This document shows, in pieces, positions 8,855 to 17,141 of a stretch of DNA of 35,585 nt. The translations under genes were made by a program, and so were the position numbers. Within the stretch, counting starts at the first letter, position 1. Every line of letters starts with the position of its first letter. This DNA is from an uncultured Prevotellaceae bacterium (lineage in GTDB: Bacteria > Bacteroidota > Bacteroidia > Bacteroidales > Bacteroidaceae): positions 1 to 35,585 of the forward strand of contig CAMVKN010000040.1 of NCBI GenBank assembly GCA_947168045.1, in the 5' to 3' direction. The notes under the pieces were generated by a model that worked only from the letters and a program-made list of their open reading frames with translations, did not search any database and was not told where the DNA came from.

Positions 8855-11320
8855 ATGAACAGACAGAGATTCTTCCTATCGTTATTGCTGCTGCTGGCCC
8901 TGGGCCTCACTGCCCAGGGGCAGCAGCGCAACAAGCGACTGACCATCCAGGTGACATCGGTTGACGGTGACGACCTGGATGGTCAGCCGTTAACGCTCAT
9001 GCAGACCGACTATGCCGTGAGCTATGGCAAGCTGACCCTCGACGCCAGCGGGCAGTGTGCACTGAACGTCTATGGCGGCAACCACCAGCTGACCGTCGAG
9101 CGCGATGGCTTCGACCTGCTGCAGCATGACTTCTTCGTTGACGAGACGGCCACCGAGCTCACCGTGCAGGTGACGCTGACGGAGCGCACACAGCAGCCCT
9201 TCGCACTGACCGTCGACCTGCAGCACGACGCCTTCAGCGGCCGCGACGACCTGAGCCTGTCGTGGAACACTGAGCAGCCCGCTTTCTTCGACGACTTCGA
9301 GAGCTATGAGCCGTGGGCCGTCACCTTCGGCCAGTGGACCGGCATCGATGCCGATGGGCAGGTTGCCGCTCCCCTGCTGGGCACCTATCCCAACCGTGGC
9401 GTCATGCAGTATGCACAAATCATCAACCCACTGACCGTCGACCCCACCTGGTGGTACGACTATCCCATCCTGCGCCCCTTCGACGGACAGCAGTATGTGG
9501 GCTTTACACGCACCAGCAGTGGCCAGGCCAACGACGACTGGCTCATCTCGCCTGCCATCACCGTGGGCAACAACAACGTGCTGGAGTTCTTAGGCAAGGC
9601 CGGCGACCAGTTTGCTGAGCGCTTCATGGTCTACATCACGACAAAGACCGACAACCCCACACAGCAGGACTTCGTCCGCCTGGACAAGGGCAACTATGAG
9701 ACGGCCGACTACCGTGGCTGGCAGGAGTTCAGCTACGACCTGTCAGCCTGGGCCGGACAGACGGTGAAGTTCGCCATCCGCTACATCAGCGACTACAACC
9801 GCTACGGCTCCTTCATGCTCATGGTCGACGATGTCTATGTAGGTCAGCCTCTGGCCTATTATGAAGCCAACATGCCCCGGCACGCCAGGCGCGGCGCCCT
9901 GCGGTCGCCCGCCAATCCCAATGAGCAGTTCACCGCGCTGCTCGACGGCCAGCCCGTGGGCACCACCGACGGCTATTCCTATACGATAAGTAATGTGTCG
10001 GCCGGTCACCATGAGGTGGGCGTGCAGGCCTCCTATATCGCAGCCCGGAGCGAGGTGACCACCGCCACCGTTGACGTGCCCGGTGCCGACGGCTATGCCC
10101 GTGTGGACATCGCCGTGACGGCAGCCAGCGCCCTCAGCCCCGACGGCCAGCAGCTGCAGCTGCTCAGTCGCGAGACGGCACAGACCTATACGCTGACCGT
10201 CACCGGCGGACATGCCATCGTGCCCTCGCTGCCTCGCGGCGTCTATGAGCTGCATGCTGAGGAGGGCGCCTTCGAGGCTTACAGCCAGACCCTTGAGGTG
10301 AACGGCGACACGAGCCTGACCATCAGCCTGAGCGACCGCATCCTCGACCCCTGGAACATCACCGCCAACACGGCTGACGACGGCAGCATCACGCTGCGCT
10401 GGAACCAGGAGCTGGTGTTCAACGACAGCTTTGAGGACTACGACGACTTTGCCACCGGCAGCTTCGGCGACTGGCTCACCGTCGACCGCGACCAGCAGCC
10501 TGTCTATCCCATCGGCCTCGGCAGCCAGACCAACATCGTCAGCTTCCCCGGCTCAGGCACCGCCCGTAACCCCACGGCCATCGCACCCATGGTGTTCAAC
10601 CCCTGGAGCACCGAGCCTGCCATGCTGCCCACCGACATCGCCATCGCCGCCCCGACGGGCGACAAGACCGTCATCTTCTTCTCGCCGCAGCGCGCCCAGG
10701 CTGACAAGTGGCTCATCTCGCCACTGCTCGACATCCGTCAGGGCTACCAGCTGCACGTCACCGCCAAGGGCTATTCGGAGATGTATCCTGAGTCGATGGA
10801 GTTCTGCGTCAGCGACGGCAGCACCAATCCGGCCGACTTCACCCCCATCAGCAGCATCGACGCCCTCACCAGCACCGTGTGGACCGTCTATGCCACCGAC
10901 CTGGCCGACTTCGTCGGGCGTCAGGTGCGCTTAGCCGTGCACTACACCTCTACCGATGCCTTCCTGGCACAGGTCGACGACTTCATCGTGGGGCCTGAGG
11001 ACGGGCAGGGCGAGCAGGTGGACTATGGCAACATCGTGCGCTTCGACATCTATGTCGACGGCGTGAAGGTAGGCGAGAGCACCGTGCCGCAGTATGTCAT
11101 CGGCGCCCTTCCCGAGGGTCGCCATGTGGTGGGCATCCAGGCCATCTATCAGAATGGTGCGTCGGCCACCACCGAATATGTGGTGGAAGGGTCCACCGCC
11201 ATCAGCATCCTCACGGTTGCTGACGGCAGCGACAGCCAGCTCACCGACCTGCAGGGCCGCCGTGTGTCCGTCCCCCGGCGTGGCATCTATGTGAGGAACG
11301 GAAAGAAAGTCATTTACTGA
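8855..11320 (+). CDS. Secreted choice-of-anchor-J-like protein with carboxypeptidase-regulatory-like N-terminus
   Basis: The protein has 821 aa and a signal peptide (MNRQRFFLSLLLLLALGLTAQGQ). A carboxypeptidase-regulatory-like beta sandwich occupies about residues 28-115. It is followed by a choice-of-anchor-J-like jelly roll at about 142-330 ('FFDDFESYE' to 'MVDDVYVG'), two more small beta modules, and a second jelly roll at about 521-714 ('FNDSFEDY' to 'QVDDFIVG'). The C-terminus (LTDLQGRRV...GIYVRNGKKVIY) resembles a T9SS tail and the tail of the large protein at the start of the window. It probably acts at the cell surface with its upstream neighbour, from which it is separated by 13 bases. 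Its 3' end is partly duplicated in tandem just after the stop (11291-11352). Precise function unknown. Confidence 0.83.
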   Translation: MNRQRFFLSLLLLLALGLTAQGQQRNKRLTIQVTSVDGDDLDGQPLTLMQTDYAVSYGKLTLDASGQCALNVYGGNHQLTVERDGFDLLQHDFFVDETATELTVQVTLTERTQQPFALTVDLQHDAFSGRDDLSLSWNTEQPAFFDDFESYEPWAVTFGQWTGIDADGQVAAPLLGTYPNRGVMQYAQIINPLTVDPTWWYDYPILRPFDGQQYVGFTRTSSGQANDDWLISPAITVGNNNVLEFLGKAGDQFAERFMVYITTKTDNPTQQDFVRLDKGNYETADYRGWQEFSYDLSAWAGQTVKFAIRYISDYNRYGSFMLMVDDVYVGQPLAYYEANMPRHARRGALRSPANPNEQFTALLDGQPVGTTDGYSYTISNVSAGHHEVGVQASYIAARSEVTTATVDVPGADGYARVDIAVTAASALSPDGQQLQLLSRETAQTYTLTVTGGHAIVPSLPRGVYELHAEEGAFEAYSQTLEVNGDTSLTISLSDRILDPWNITANTADDGSITLRWNQELVFNDSFEDYDDFATGSFGDWLTVDRDQQPVYPIGLGSQTNIVSFPGSGTARNPTAIAPMVFNPWSTEPAMLPTDIAIAAPTGDKTVIFFSPQRAQADKWLISPLLDIRQGYQLHVTAKGYSEMYPESMEFCVSDGSTNPADFTPISSIDALTSTVWTVYATDLADFVGRQVRLAVHYTSTDAFLAQVDDFIVGPEDGQGEQVDYGNIVRFDIYVDGVKVGESTVPQYVIGALPEGRHVVGIQAIYQNGASATTEYVVEGSTAISILTVADGSDSQLTDLQGRRVSVPRRGIYVRNGKKVIY

Positions 11321-11352
11321 TTAAGTGAGGAACGGAAAATCATTTGCTGATT
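11291..11352 (+). repeat. Imperfect tandem duplication of the 3' end of the preceding gene
   Basis: The segment from 11291 (GTGAGGAACGGAAAGAAAG...) to 11322, which encodes the final residues and stop of the upstream protein, recurs at 11325-11352 with an internal loss of a few bases (GTGAGGAACGGAAAATCAT...). The second copy falls in the 34-base spacer before the next ATG at 11355. It opens an in-frame upstream extension of the next gene that is not a plausible signal-peptide start. Confidence 0.75.
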
Positions 11353-11354
11353 CC

Positions 11355-13229
11355 ATGAGGAAGATACTCATAACCATGACGATGCTGGCCGTGGCGGTAA
11401 TCACCGCTGCGGGCCAGCCCCGTCGGGTGGAGGGCCTTAGCAGCACGCAGCGTGTGCTGGGCTATACCCTTACCGACGACATCGACATCAACGGCGCCGC
11501 CTTTGGCGAGGCAGGCACCTATACCATCGGTGCGACCCTCGAGCCTGATGTGCTGCAGCCATACGCCGGCTGTCGCGTGGTGGGCCTGCGCGTGGCCGCT
11601 GCCTTGAGCTTAGGCCGCGAGCGCACCTTCGTGTATGATGTGGACAACAACTTTACCCCCATTGTGGAGCAGAAGCAACGCCTGTATGAAGGTTGGAACA
11701 ACATCTTCTTCAATGGTGAAGGATATGTCATCAAGGGCACCGAGACCCTCTTCTTCGGCTTCGACTACGATGAGACACAGGCCATGGTCGACGCCGAGCA
11801 AGGTGGACTGTGCTCTGTCGGCGAGGACACCGAGGGCGCCTTCTACCTCTTTGGCAACTATGGCCAGGGCATTGGGCTCTACAGCATCAGCGGCGTGGGC
11901 AAGCTCTGCGTACAGCTCATCGTCGACGTGAGCAGCCTGCCTGCCCAGGACATGGCCATCACCTTCCTCGACGCAGGCTTCAAGTACAAGAAGCCGGGCG
12001 AGGGCATCGACCTGATGGCACAGCTGCTCAATGTGGGTCGCGAGCCGCTCAGCAGCTACGATGTGAGTGTACAGATAGACAGTGACGAGCCACAGGCGTT
12101 CCACAGCGACCAGGAGCTGCCCGACGGGCAGCAGGACACCTGGACACAGTCGGTGCGCCTGCCTGACGACATCGCCGTGGGCATGCACACGCTGACGCTG
12201 CGCCTCACGGCGCTCAACGGCCAGCCCCTGGCCGACGGCACGGGCAAGCACGCCACCGCCACCTTTGCCGTCTACGAGAACACCCTGGACCGCAATCAGG
12301 TCTACGTCGAGGTCTACACCGATGCAAGCACACCCCTGTCGGCTATGCTCAACAACGCCCTTGCGGCGCTCACCGCTGCTAACAACCGTGTCTGCGTGGT
12401 CAACGTCCACCGTCAGGGCACGCCGCTGGCCGTCAGCGATGCCGCCTACTTAGAGCAGCTCTATGCCTACGACTATCCCACGTTCACGGTCAACCGTGCC
12501 TACTTCCCCGGCGAGCCGTATATTGCCTACGACATGAACGACTACCTGCCCGTCTTCGGCACTGACATGACAGCCGCCATCCTGGGCGACATCGTGGCGC
12601 AGGACCTCTACAGCCCGTCGTTTGCATCGCTGCAGCTCAGCGGGCAGTATGACCCTCAGACGCGTCGCCTGAGCATCGACGCACAGGGCGACCTGCTGCG
12701 TGAGGCCACTGCCATCTATGGCGACCTGGCGCTGACGCTCATGCTGACCGAGGACGGTGTGCGTGGCTCGCAGGCTGTCTATAGCCCCGTCACCCAGCGC
12801 ACCACCATGAACAACGCCTATACCCACAACCATGTGCTGCGCACATACGTCACACCCACCACTGGCACCCCCGTGGCGGCTACAGTGCCAGACGGTTTAC
12901 CCGCCAGTGCCGGCACCTATACCGCCCACTTCGAGACGACGCTCGACAGCCACTGGCAGGCTGACCGCATGACCGTGGTGGCCCTGCTGACGAAAGCCGC
13001 CGAGCAGGTGACGGACGACAATGTGAAGGATGTGGACGTGGTCAACGTCGCCAGCCTGCCGCTGTCAGCCATGGACACCCAGGGCATCAGCACAGCAGCC
13101 CAAGCCGACCGCGTGCCCACGGCTGTCTACGGTATTGACGGGCGTCAGCGTTCCACCGCTGCACGAGGCATGTCCATCGTCCGCTACAGCGATGGCAGCG
13201 TCAGGAAGGTGATGAGAGGTGAGAGGTAA
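11355..13229 (+). CDS. Secreted Omp28-like protein
   Basis: The protein has 624 aa. The start at 11355 gives a good signal peptide (MRKILITMTMLAVAVITAAGQ); a longer frame from 11325 is only the duplicated 3' end of the upstream gene. The N-terminal half is a beta-sandwich region. From about residue 315 the sequence resembles the thioredoxin-like part of Omp28-related outer-membrane proteins: a 'VYVEVYTDASTPLSAM' strand-helix, then 'VCVVNVHRQGT' and 'YDYPTFTVNRAYF'. The CxxC-type cysteines usually found in that fold are absent here, so the domain is probably not a redox enzyme. The C-terminus lacks a clean sorting tail and ends in MRGER, residues supplied by a GAGAGGT repeat that continues downstream. 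It is probably co-expressed with the two upstream secreted proteins and GH53. Confidence 0.75.
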   Translation: MRKILITMTMLAVAVITAAGQPRRVEGLSSTQRVLGYTLTDDIDINGAAFGEAGTYTIGATLEPDVLQPYAGCRVVGLRVAAALSLGRERTFVYDVDNNFTPIVEQKQRLYEGWNNIFFNGEGYVIKGTETLFFGFDYDETQAMVDAEQGGLCSVGEDTEGAFYLFGNYGQGIGLYSISGVGKLCVQLIVDVSSLPAQDMAITFLDAGFKYKKPGEGIDLMAQLLNVGREPLSSYDVSVQIDSDEPQAFHSDQELPDGQQDTWTQSVRLPDDIAVGMHTLTLRLTALNGQPLADGTGKHATATFAVYENTLDRNQVYVEVYTDASTPLSAMLNNALAALTAANNRVCVVNVHRQGTPLAVSDAAYLEQLYAYDYPTFTVNRAYFPGEPYIAYDMNDYLPVFGTDMTAAILGDIVAQDLYSPSFASLQLSGQYDPQTRRLSIDAQGDLLREATAIYGDLALTLMLTEDGVRGSQAVYSPVTQRTTMNNAYTHNHVLRTYVTPTTGTPVAATVPDGLPASAGTYTAHFETTLDSHWQADRMTVVALLTKAAEQVTDDNVKDVDVVNVASLPLSAMDTQGISTAAQADRVPTAVYGIDGRQRSTAARGMSIVRYSDGSVRKVMRGER

Positions 13230-13247
13230 GAGGTGAGAGGTAAGAGG
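13219..13247 (+). repeat. Two tandem 14-bp GTGAGAGGTAAGAG units overlapping a stop codon
   Basis: GTGAGAGGTAAGAG occurs at 13219-13232 and again at 13233-13246. The first copy supplies the last codons (GER) and TAA stop of the Omp28-like gene. Related sequence lies at 14428-14437, 22443-22462, 22520-22535 and 23934-23972. Confidence 0.8.
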
Positions 13248-13270
13248 CTATGCCGCTTTGCTCTACAAAG

Positions 13271-13310
13271 AAATCTCAAATCTCAAATCTCAAACCTCAA
13301 ATCTCAAATC
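13271..13310 (+). repeat. Heptamer microsatellite (AAATCTC) in the GH53 leader
   Basis: Five and a partial copy of AAATCTC run from 13271 to 13310, with one copy changed to AAACCTC. The array ends eight bases before the GH53 start codon at 13319, so a change in copy number would alter the spacing or structure of the translation leader rather than the reading frame. Confidence 0.85.
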
Positions 13311-13318
13311 AAACAGAT

Positions 13319-14437
13319 ATGAAAGGAAAATGGCTTGTCCCACTGTTGCTGGCCGCGTCGACACTCAGCGTGTCGGCGCAGCCAGTAGCCAACAGCGATT
13401 TTGTGAAAGGTGCCGACGTCGGCTTCCTCATGGGGCAGGAGCGGCACGGCGTGACGTTCCATGACCGCAACGGCAACGAGCGAGAGTGTCTGGAACTGCT
13501 GAAGAACGACTATCAGCTGTCCGCCATCCGCATGCGCGTGTGGGTGAACCCGCGTGGCGGCACCAACGACAAGTATGAGCTGCTGGCCATGGCCCAGCGT
13601 GCAAAGGCACTCGGCATGCAGCTCATGGTAGACTTCCACTACAGCGACTGGTGGGCCGACCCCGGCAAGCAGCCCATCCCCGCGGCATGGCTGGGACACA
13701 GCTACGAGCAGATGAAGCGCGACCTGCATGACCATACCGTCGACGTGCTGACGCTGCTAAAGGACAACGGCATTGAGCCGCGATGGGTACAGGTGGGCAA
13801 CGAGACGACCAACGGCATGCTCTGGAGCGTGAAGACCGACGAGCGTGGCTGGGAGGTGCGCGACTCGTTAGGGCACACCACCATCACCCATTCCATGGGC
13901 CACTTCAAGACACAGCCTGAACAGTATGCCGGATTCATCCGTACCGGCTACGATGCCGTGAAGGAGGTCTTTCCAAACGCCATCGTCATCGTCCACCTGG
14001 ACCGCGGCCATCGTCAGGACCTCTATGACAACCACCTCGACACCCTGCTGAAGTATGGTGGCAAGTGGGACATGGTGGGCATGTCGCTCTACCCCTATTG
14101 GGCCATGGACGGCCATCCGGAGCTGAACGCCGACGACATCATCACTGACTGCATCAAGAACATCCGCCACGTCAGCGAGAAATACCACTGCGATGTGATG
14201 ATTGTCGAGACGGGCTTCGAGGTGGACGAACAGCATCCTGAGAAGATGGAAGAGGGACGCCGCCAGCTGGCGCGCGTCATCAGTGAGGCCCGCCATGACA
14301 CCAACGGGCACTGCCGCGGTGTCTTCTACTGGGAGCCGCAATGCCTGCCCGGCGGCTATAAGCTGGGAGCCTTCAACAGTCAGGCGGCACCAACCGCCAT
14401 CATGGAGGGATTTGTTGAGATGAGAAATGAGAGGTGA
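13319..14437 (+). CDS. GH53 endo-beta-1,4-galactanase (arabinogalactan endohydrolase)
   Basis: The enzyme cleaves beta-1,4-galactan, the side chains of rhamnogalacturonan I and type I arabinogalactan. The protein has 372 aa. The start at 13319 gives a signal peptide (MKGKWLVPLLLAASTLSVSAQ), so it is exported; the longer frame from 13250 reads through the AAATCTC array and is rejected. Family GH53 hallmarks: 'GADVGFL' near the mature N-terminus, the 'DFHYSDWWADPGKQ' block, the acid/base Glu in 'VQVGNETTNGMLW' (about E162) and the nucleophile Glu in 'MIVETGFE' (about E297). The length fits a single-domain GH53 enzyme. It is separated by 89 bases from the Omp28-like gene and by 32 from the following reductase. 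The pectate lyases on the other strand attack the same polymer. It ends in MRNER with a GAGAGGTGA stop context shared with other genes here. Confidence 0.95.
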   Translation: MKGKWLVPLLLAASTLSVSAQPVANSDFVKGADVGFLMGQERHGVTFHDRNGNERECLELLKNDYQLSAIRMRVWVNPRGGTNDKYELLAMAQRAKALGMQLMVDFHYSDWWADPGKQPIPAAWLGHSYEQMKRDLHDHTVDVLTLLKDNGIEPRWVQVGNETTNGMLWSVKTDERGWEVRDSLGHTTITHSMGHFKTQPEQYAGFIRTGYDAVKEVFPNAIVIVHLDRGHRQDLYDNHLDTLLKYGGKWDMVGMSLYPYWAMDGHPELNADDIITDCIKNIRHVSEKYHCDVMIVETGFEVDEQHPEKMEEGRRQLARVISEARHDTNGHCRGVFYWEPQCLPGGYKLGAFNSQAAPTAIMEGFVEMRNER

Positions 14438-14469
14438 GAAATAATAATAACAAACTAATCTAATTGAAT

Positions 14470-15816
14470 ATGGACAAAGACCGACGCAAATTCTTGAAAC
14501 GGTTGGGACTGACCGCAGGCTCTGCCGTGGCTGTCATGGCCTTAGACCCCCTGAAGGCATGGGCCGACAACGACCCGAAGCCGGCAGCTGGGGCTAACAA
14601 CCGCATGACCTATCGTGTGCAGCACGGCTCGGGCGAGCAGATATCGCTGCTCGGACTGGGCATGATGCGTATGCCGCGCGACAACCAGGAGCTGGTCAAC
14701 CAACTGGTCGACTATGCCATCGCCCATGGCGTCAACTACTTTGACACGGCGCCCATGTATGGCGGCGGCCGGAACGAGGGCATCACTGGCACGGCGCTCA
14801 GTCGCTATCCGCGTGAGAAATACTACGTGGCCACGAAGATGTCTAACTACGACCAGCGCCTCTGGGACCTGGAGGAGGCCAATAAGATGTACGAGAAGTC
14901 GTTCCGCGAGCTGCGCGTTGACTACATCGACTACTATCTGCTGCACGGAGTGGGGCAGGGGGGCATGGACAACCTGCACCACCGGTTCCTTGACAACGGC
15001 CTGCTCGACTTCCTTGTCGAGGAGCGTAAGGCAGGACGCATACGCCACCTTGGCTTTTCCTATCATGGCGACGTGCGTGTCTTCGACTGGCTGGTAGACC
15101 ACAACGACGAGTACCACTGGGACTTTGTGCAGATACAGATGAACTTCCTCGACTGGCGCCATGCCTCCTTTGGCAAGCGTGGCCGCCGTACCGATGCCGA
15201 TGCGGAATATCTGTACGGCAAGCTGGAGAAGGCCGGCATACAGGCAGTCATCATGGAACCGCTGCGTGGCGGGGCACTCACCCGCATGCCGCAGGAGCTT
15301 TCCAGTCAGCTGAAGGAGCTTCGCCCCAATGCCTTAGAGGCCGAGTGGGCCTTCCGCTGGGTGGGCTCTCATCCCAATGTCCTCACCACGCTGAGTGGCA
15401 TCAACGTCATGGAGCACATGGTGCAGAACGTGGCCACACACTCGCCCCTTGACCCCTGTAGCGAGGCAGAGAACGAGCTGTTAGAGAAGATTGCCGACAC
15501 CATGGCCGGTGTGCCCACCATCCCCTGCACCACCTGTGCCTACTGCATGCCGTGCCCCTATGGCGTCGACATCCCGGCCAACTTCAGCTTCTACAACGAT
15601 GCCGTCAACAGCCATCTGCTGCCCTTGCCTGAGACCACCGCACCCGACTATGCCGAGCGGCAGGAGAAGTTTAGTGCCGACTATCGTCAGGCGCTCTCTG
15701 CTGAGAAGCGCGCCAACCAGTGCACCGACTGCGAGGCCTGCCTGTCAAAGTGCCCCCAGCAGATTCGCATCCCCAACCAGATGGGGCGCATCGTCAGTCT
15801 GCTCAAACGTAGGTAA
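14470..15816 (+). CDS. Tat-exported aldo/keto reductase with two C-terminal 4Fe-4S-type cysteine clusters
   Basis: The protein has 448 aa. The ATG at 14470 is preferred over an in-frame TTG at 14464. The N-terminus carries a twin-arginine signal (DRRKFLKRLG followed by a hydrophobic run). An aldo/keto reductase barrel follows, with the expected tetrad at about D92 and Y97 (FDTAPMYG), K123 (VATKM) and H159 (LLHG). The C-terminal part has two cysteine groups, C..C..C...C at 'CTTCAYCMPCPYG' and 'QCTDCEACLSKCPQ', as in ferredoxin-like 4Fe-4S domains. Such proteins probably act in the periplasm as redox enzymes of unknown substrate; an NAD(P)-linked or electron-transfer role is inference. It follows GH53 by 32 bases, so the two may be co-transcribed. 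A strong hairpin lies 15 bases after the stop. Confidence 0.9.
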   Translation: MDKDRRKFLKRLGLTAGSAVAVMALDPLKAWADNDPKPAAGANNRMTYRVQHGSGEQISLLGLGMMRMPRDNQELVNQLVDYAIAHGVNYFDTAPMYGGGRNEGITGTALSRYPREKYYVATKMSNYDQRLWDLEEANKMYEKSFRELRVDYIDYYLLHGVGQGGMDNLHHRFLDNGLLDFLVEERKAGRIRHLGFSYHGDVRVFDWLVDHNDEYHWDFVQIQMNFLDWRHASFGKRGRRTDADAEYLYGKLEKAGIQAVIMEPLRGGALTRMPQELSSQLKELRPNALEAEWAFRWVGSHPNVLTTLSGINVMEHMVQNVATHSPLDPCSEAENELLEKIADTMAGVPTIPCTTCAYCMPCPYGVDIPANFSFYNDAVNSHLLPLPETTAPDYAERQEKFSADYRQALSAEKRANQCTDCEACLSKCPQQIRIPNQMGRIVSLLKRR

Positions 15817-15831
15817 AGGTCTATTGAGCGT

Positions 15832-15864
15832 AAACCCCAACTGGTCATTGACCGGTTGGGGTTT
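15832..15864. terminator. Bidirectional hairpin terminator between convergent genes
   Basis: AAACCCCAAC pairs with GTTGGGGTTT around an inner GGTC/GACC stem and a 3-base loop: about 15 bp with one G-T mismatch pair. It lies between the stop of the reductase (15816) and the stop of the convergent Sel1 gene (15873), and the outer A/T ends give short T-runs in both directions. Confidence 0.85.
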
Positions 15865-15872
15865 AAAGTGGA

Positions 15873-16511
15873 TTACGGCAGTCCATGTTCCTTGCAGTAG
15901 TCGATAGCCGGCTGGTAGCCCTGGAATGTGGCCTTGTGAATCCACCTCAAGCCTTTGCGCTCGTCCTTGGGTACCCCCGTGCCAGTCATCAGAAACCAGC
16001 CCGTGGCAAACTGCGCCTGTGCATCGCCACCGTTGGCGGCCAGCTCGTACCAGAAGGCACATTCCACCACATCCTTCTCCACACCATCACCATTCCAGTA
16101 GGCAGCGCCCACGTTCTTCTGACTGAGGATATGCCCTTGGAAGGCGGCTTCACGATACCAGAGGAAGGCCTTGTGGGGGTCCCTTTCAACACCGCTGCCC
16201 AGGTAGTAGGCATTGGCCACATTGACCTGCGACTGCATGTCGCCCTTGTCGGCAGCCTTCAGGTACCACTCGAAGGCAAGGCGTGCATCCTGTTCCACAC
16301 CCTTGCCATGGTAGTAGCACTCGCCGACGTTGAAGCATCCATACACGTCATCGCGTTCAGCAGCTTTCATATACCACTCGAAAGCCGTCTCCAAGTTTGC
16401 CTTCACGCCAGCGCCACGCTCGTAGCAGACGCCAAGGTTGTTCATGGCCTTGACGTCACCCTCGTAGGCTTTCTCCCTGTAGGCATCGGCCCTGTTTCGT
16501 TCCTTCTGCAT
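15873..16511 (-). CDS. Sel1-like repeat protein
   Basis: The protein has 212 aa made almost entirely of Sel1-like (SLR) helical repeats of about 36 residues. At least five are seen, each with the 'A...LG..Y..G.GV..D...A..WY.KAA..G' pattern; examples are 'NNLGVCYERGAGVKANLETAF' cut to its first 20 residues and 'FNVGECYYHGKGVEQD'. Such repeats mediate protein-protein contacts. There is no signal peptide, so it is probably cytoplasmic. It is transcribed alone, convergent with the reductase and divergent from the rhodanese gene. A -7 element on the - strand (TAACTTTG, 16537-16544) lies just upstream of the ATG. Partners unknown. Confidence 0.85.
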   Translation of the reverse strand: MQKERNRADAYREKAYEGDVKAMNNLGVCYERGAGVKANLETAFEWYMKAAERDDVYGCFNVGECYYHGKGVEQDARLAFEWYLKAADKGDMQSQVNVANAYYLGSGVERDPHKAFLWYREAAFQGHILSQKNVGAAYWNGDGVEKDVVECAFWYELAANGGDAQAQFATGWFLMTGTGVPKDERKGLRWIHKATFQGYQPAIDYCKEHGLP

Positions 16512-16536
16512 GGTGGCTGTCTCTGATATTACGATG

Positions 16537-16544
16537 CAAAGTTA
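16537..16544 (-). promoter_or_regulatory. Predicted -7 element for the Sel1 gene
   Basis: TAACTTTG on the - strand 26 bases upstream of the ATG. The same element occurs a second time at 16620-16627 inside the duplicated 17-bp repeat, so this gene may have two tandem promoters. Confidence 0.5.
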
Positions 16545-16637
16545 CGAAAAAACGAGTGAAATGAAAAGAAAAGCTCGGTTTTCTTTTCATTTCCGAGCGC
16601 AATGTAACTTCGGCGAAGCCAAAGTTACGAAAAAACG
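16538..16637. repeat. 17-bp direct repeats flanking a perfect 15-bp palindrome
   Basis: AAAGTTACGAAAAAACG occurs at 16538-16554 and exactly again at 16621-16637. Between them lies a perfect inverted repeat at 16558-16593 (15-bp stem GAAATGAAAAGAAAA, 6-base loop GCTCGG) and a weaker hairpin at 16604-16628 (GTAACTT...AAGTTAC). The layout resembles a small palindromic element inserted with, or expanded from, a duplicated promoter segment. Confidence 0.7.
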
Positions 16638-16681
16638 TACGAAAAAGCACGAAAAATGATGTGGAAGTCAAATTTTTTGTC

Positions 16682-16689
16682 TATCTTTG
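16682..16689 (+). promoter_or_regulatory. Predicted -7 element for the rhodanese operon
   Basis: TATCTTTG at 16682-16689, followed by a short A-rich leader to the ATG at 16727. No good TTTG is found at the usual -33 distance, so only the -7 half of the Bacteroidota promoter is supported. Confidence 0.55.
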
Positions 16690-16726
16690 CAAGATAGAAT
16701 TACTTAATAACCATTAAAGATAAGAA

Positions 16727-17110
16727 ATGAAGAAGATTCTTGCCTCTCTGCTGGGCCTCTTAGGCCTGACGTCGGCTTGTGGCCAAAAGCTCTATGACGA
16801 TGTTGACGTTCATCAGTTTGCCGCGTTGATGGCTGACACCAGCGTCGTTGTCCTCGACGTGAGAACGTCCAGCGAGTTCGCCAGTGGCCATCTTGAGGGG
16901 GCGGTCAACATCGACGTGAAGAAAGACGATTTCCTTCAGCAGGCCAAGTCAGTTCTGCCCGTCAGCAAGACGATGGCTGTCTATTGCCGTAGTGGCAGAA
17001 GGTCGGCCAATGCCTGTAACCAGCTGTGTGCTGAAGGCTATAAGTGCGTGAACCTCAAGGGCGGCATCATGGCCTGGACCGGTGACAAGATGCCGATAGT
17101 CAAGGACTGA
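16727..17110 (+). CDS. Rhodanese-domain lipoprotein
   Basis: The protein has 127 aa. It has a lipoprotein signal with lipobox LTSAC (Cys18), so it should be anchored to a membrane on the periplasmic side. The rest is one rhodanese domain: 'VVVLDVRTSSEF' and 'GHLEGAVNIDV' near the start and the active-site loop CRSGRRSA with catalytic Cys87. Such domains transfer sulfane sulfur or bind thiols; the substrate here is unknown. The next gene begins 31 bases downstream, so co-transcription with the lipoprotein is likely. Confidence 0.92.
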   Translation: MKKILASLLGLLGLTSACGQKLYDDVDVHQFAALMADTSVVVLDVRTSSEFASGHLEGAVNIDVKKDDFLQQAKSVLPVSKTMAVYCRSGRRSANACNQLCAEGYKCVNLKGGIMAWTGDKMPIVKD

Positions 17111-17141
17111 CGATGATGAAAACAATAATAACGTTTGGCTT

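Noticed and set aside
7714..8946. Long open frame (410 aa) on the - strand
   Set aside because: Same shadow effect; it runs across the end of one + strand gene and the start of the next, and has no recognisable domain.
13271..13310. Possible CRISPR-like array
   Set aside because: Seven-base tandem units without spacers: a microsatellite, not CRISPR.
13250..13318. Upstream start for GH53
   Set aside because: It reads through the AAATCTC array and puts 23 residues before a good signal peptide.
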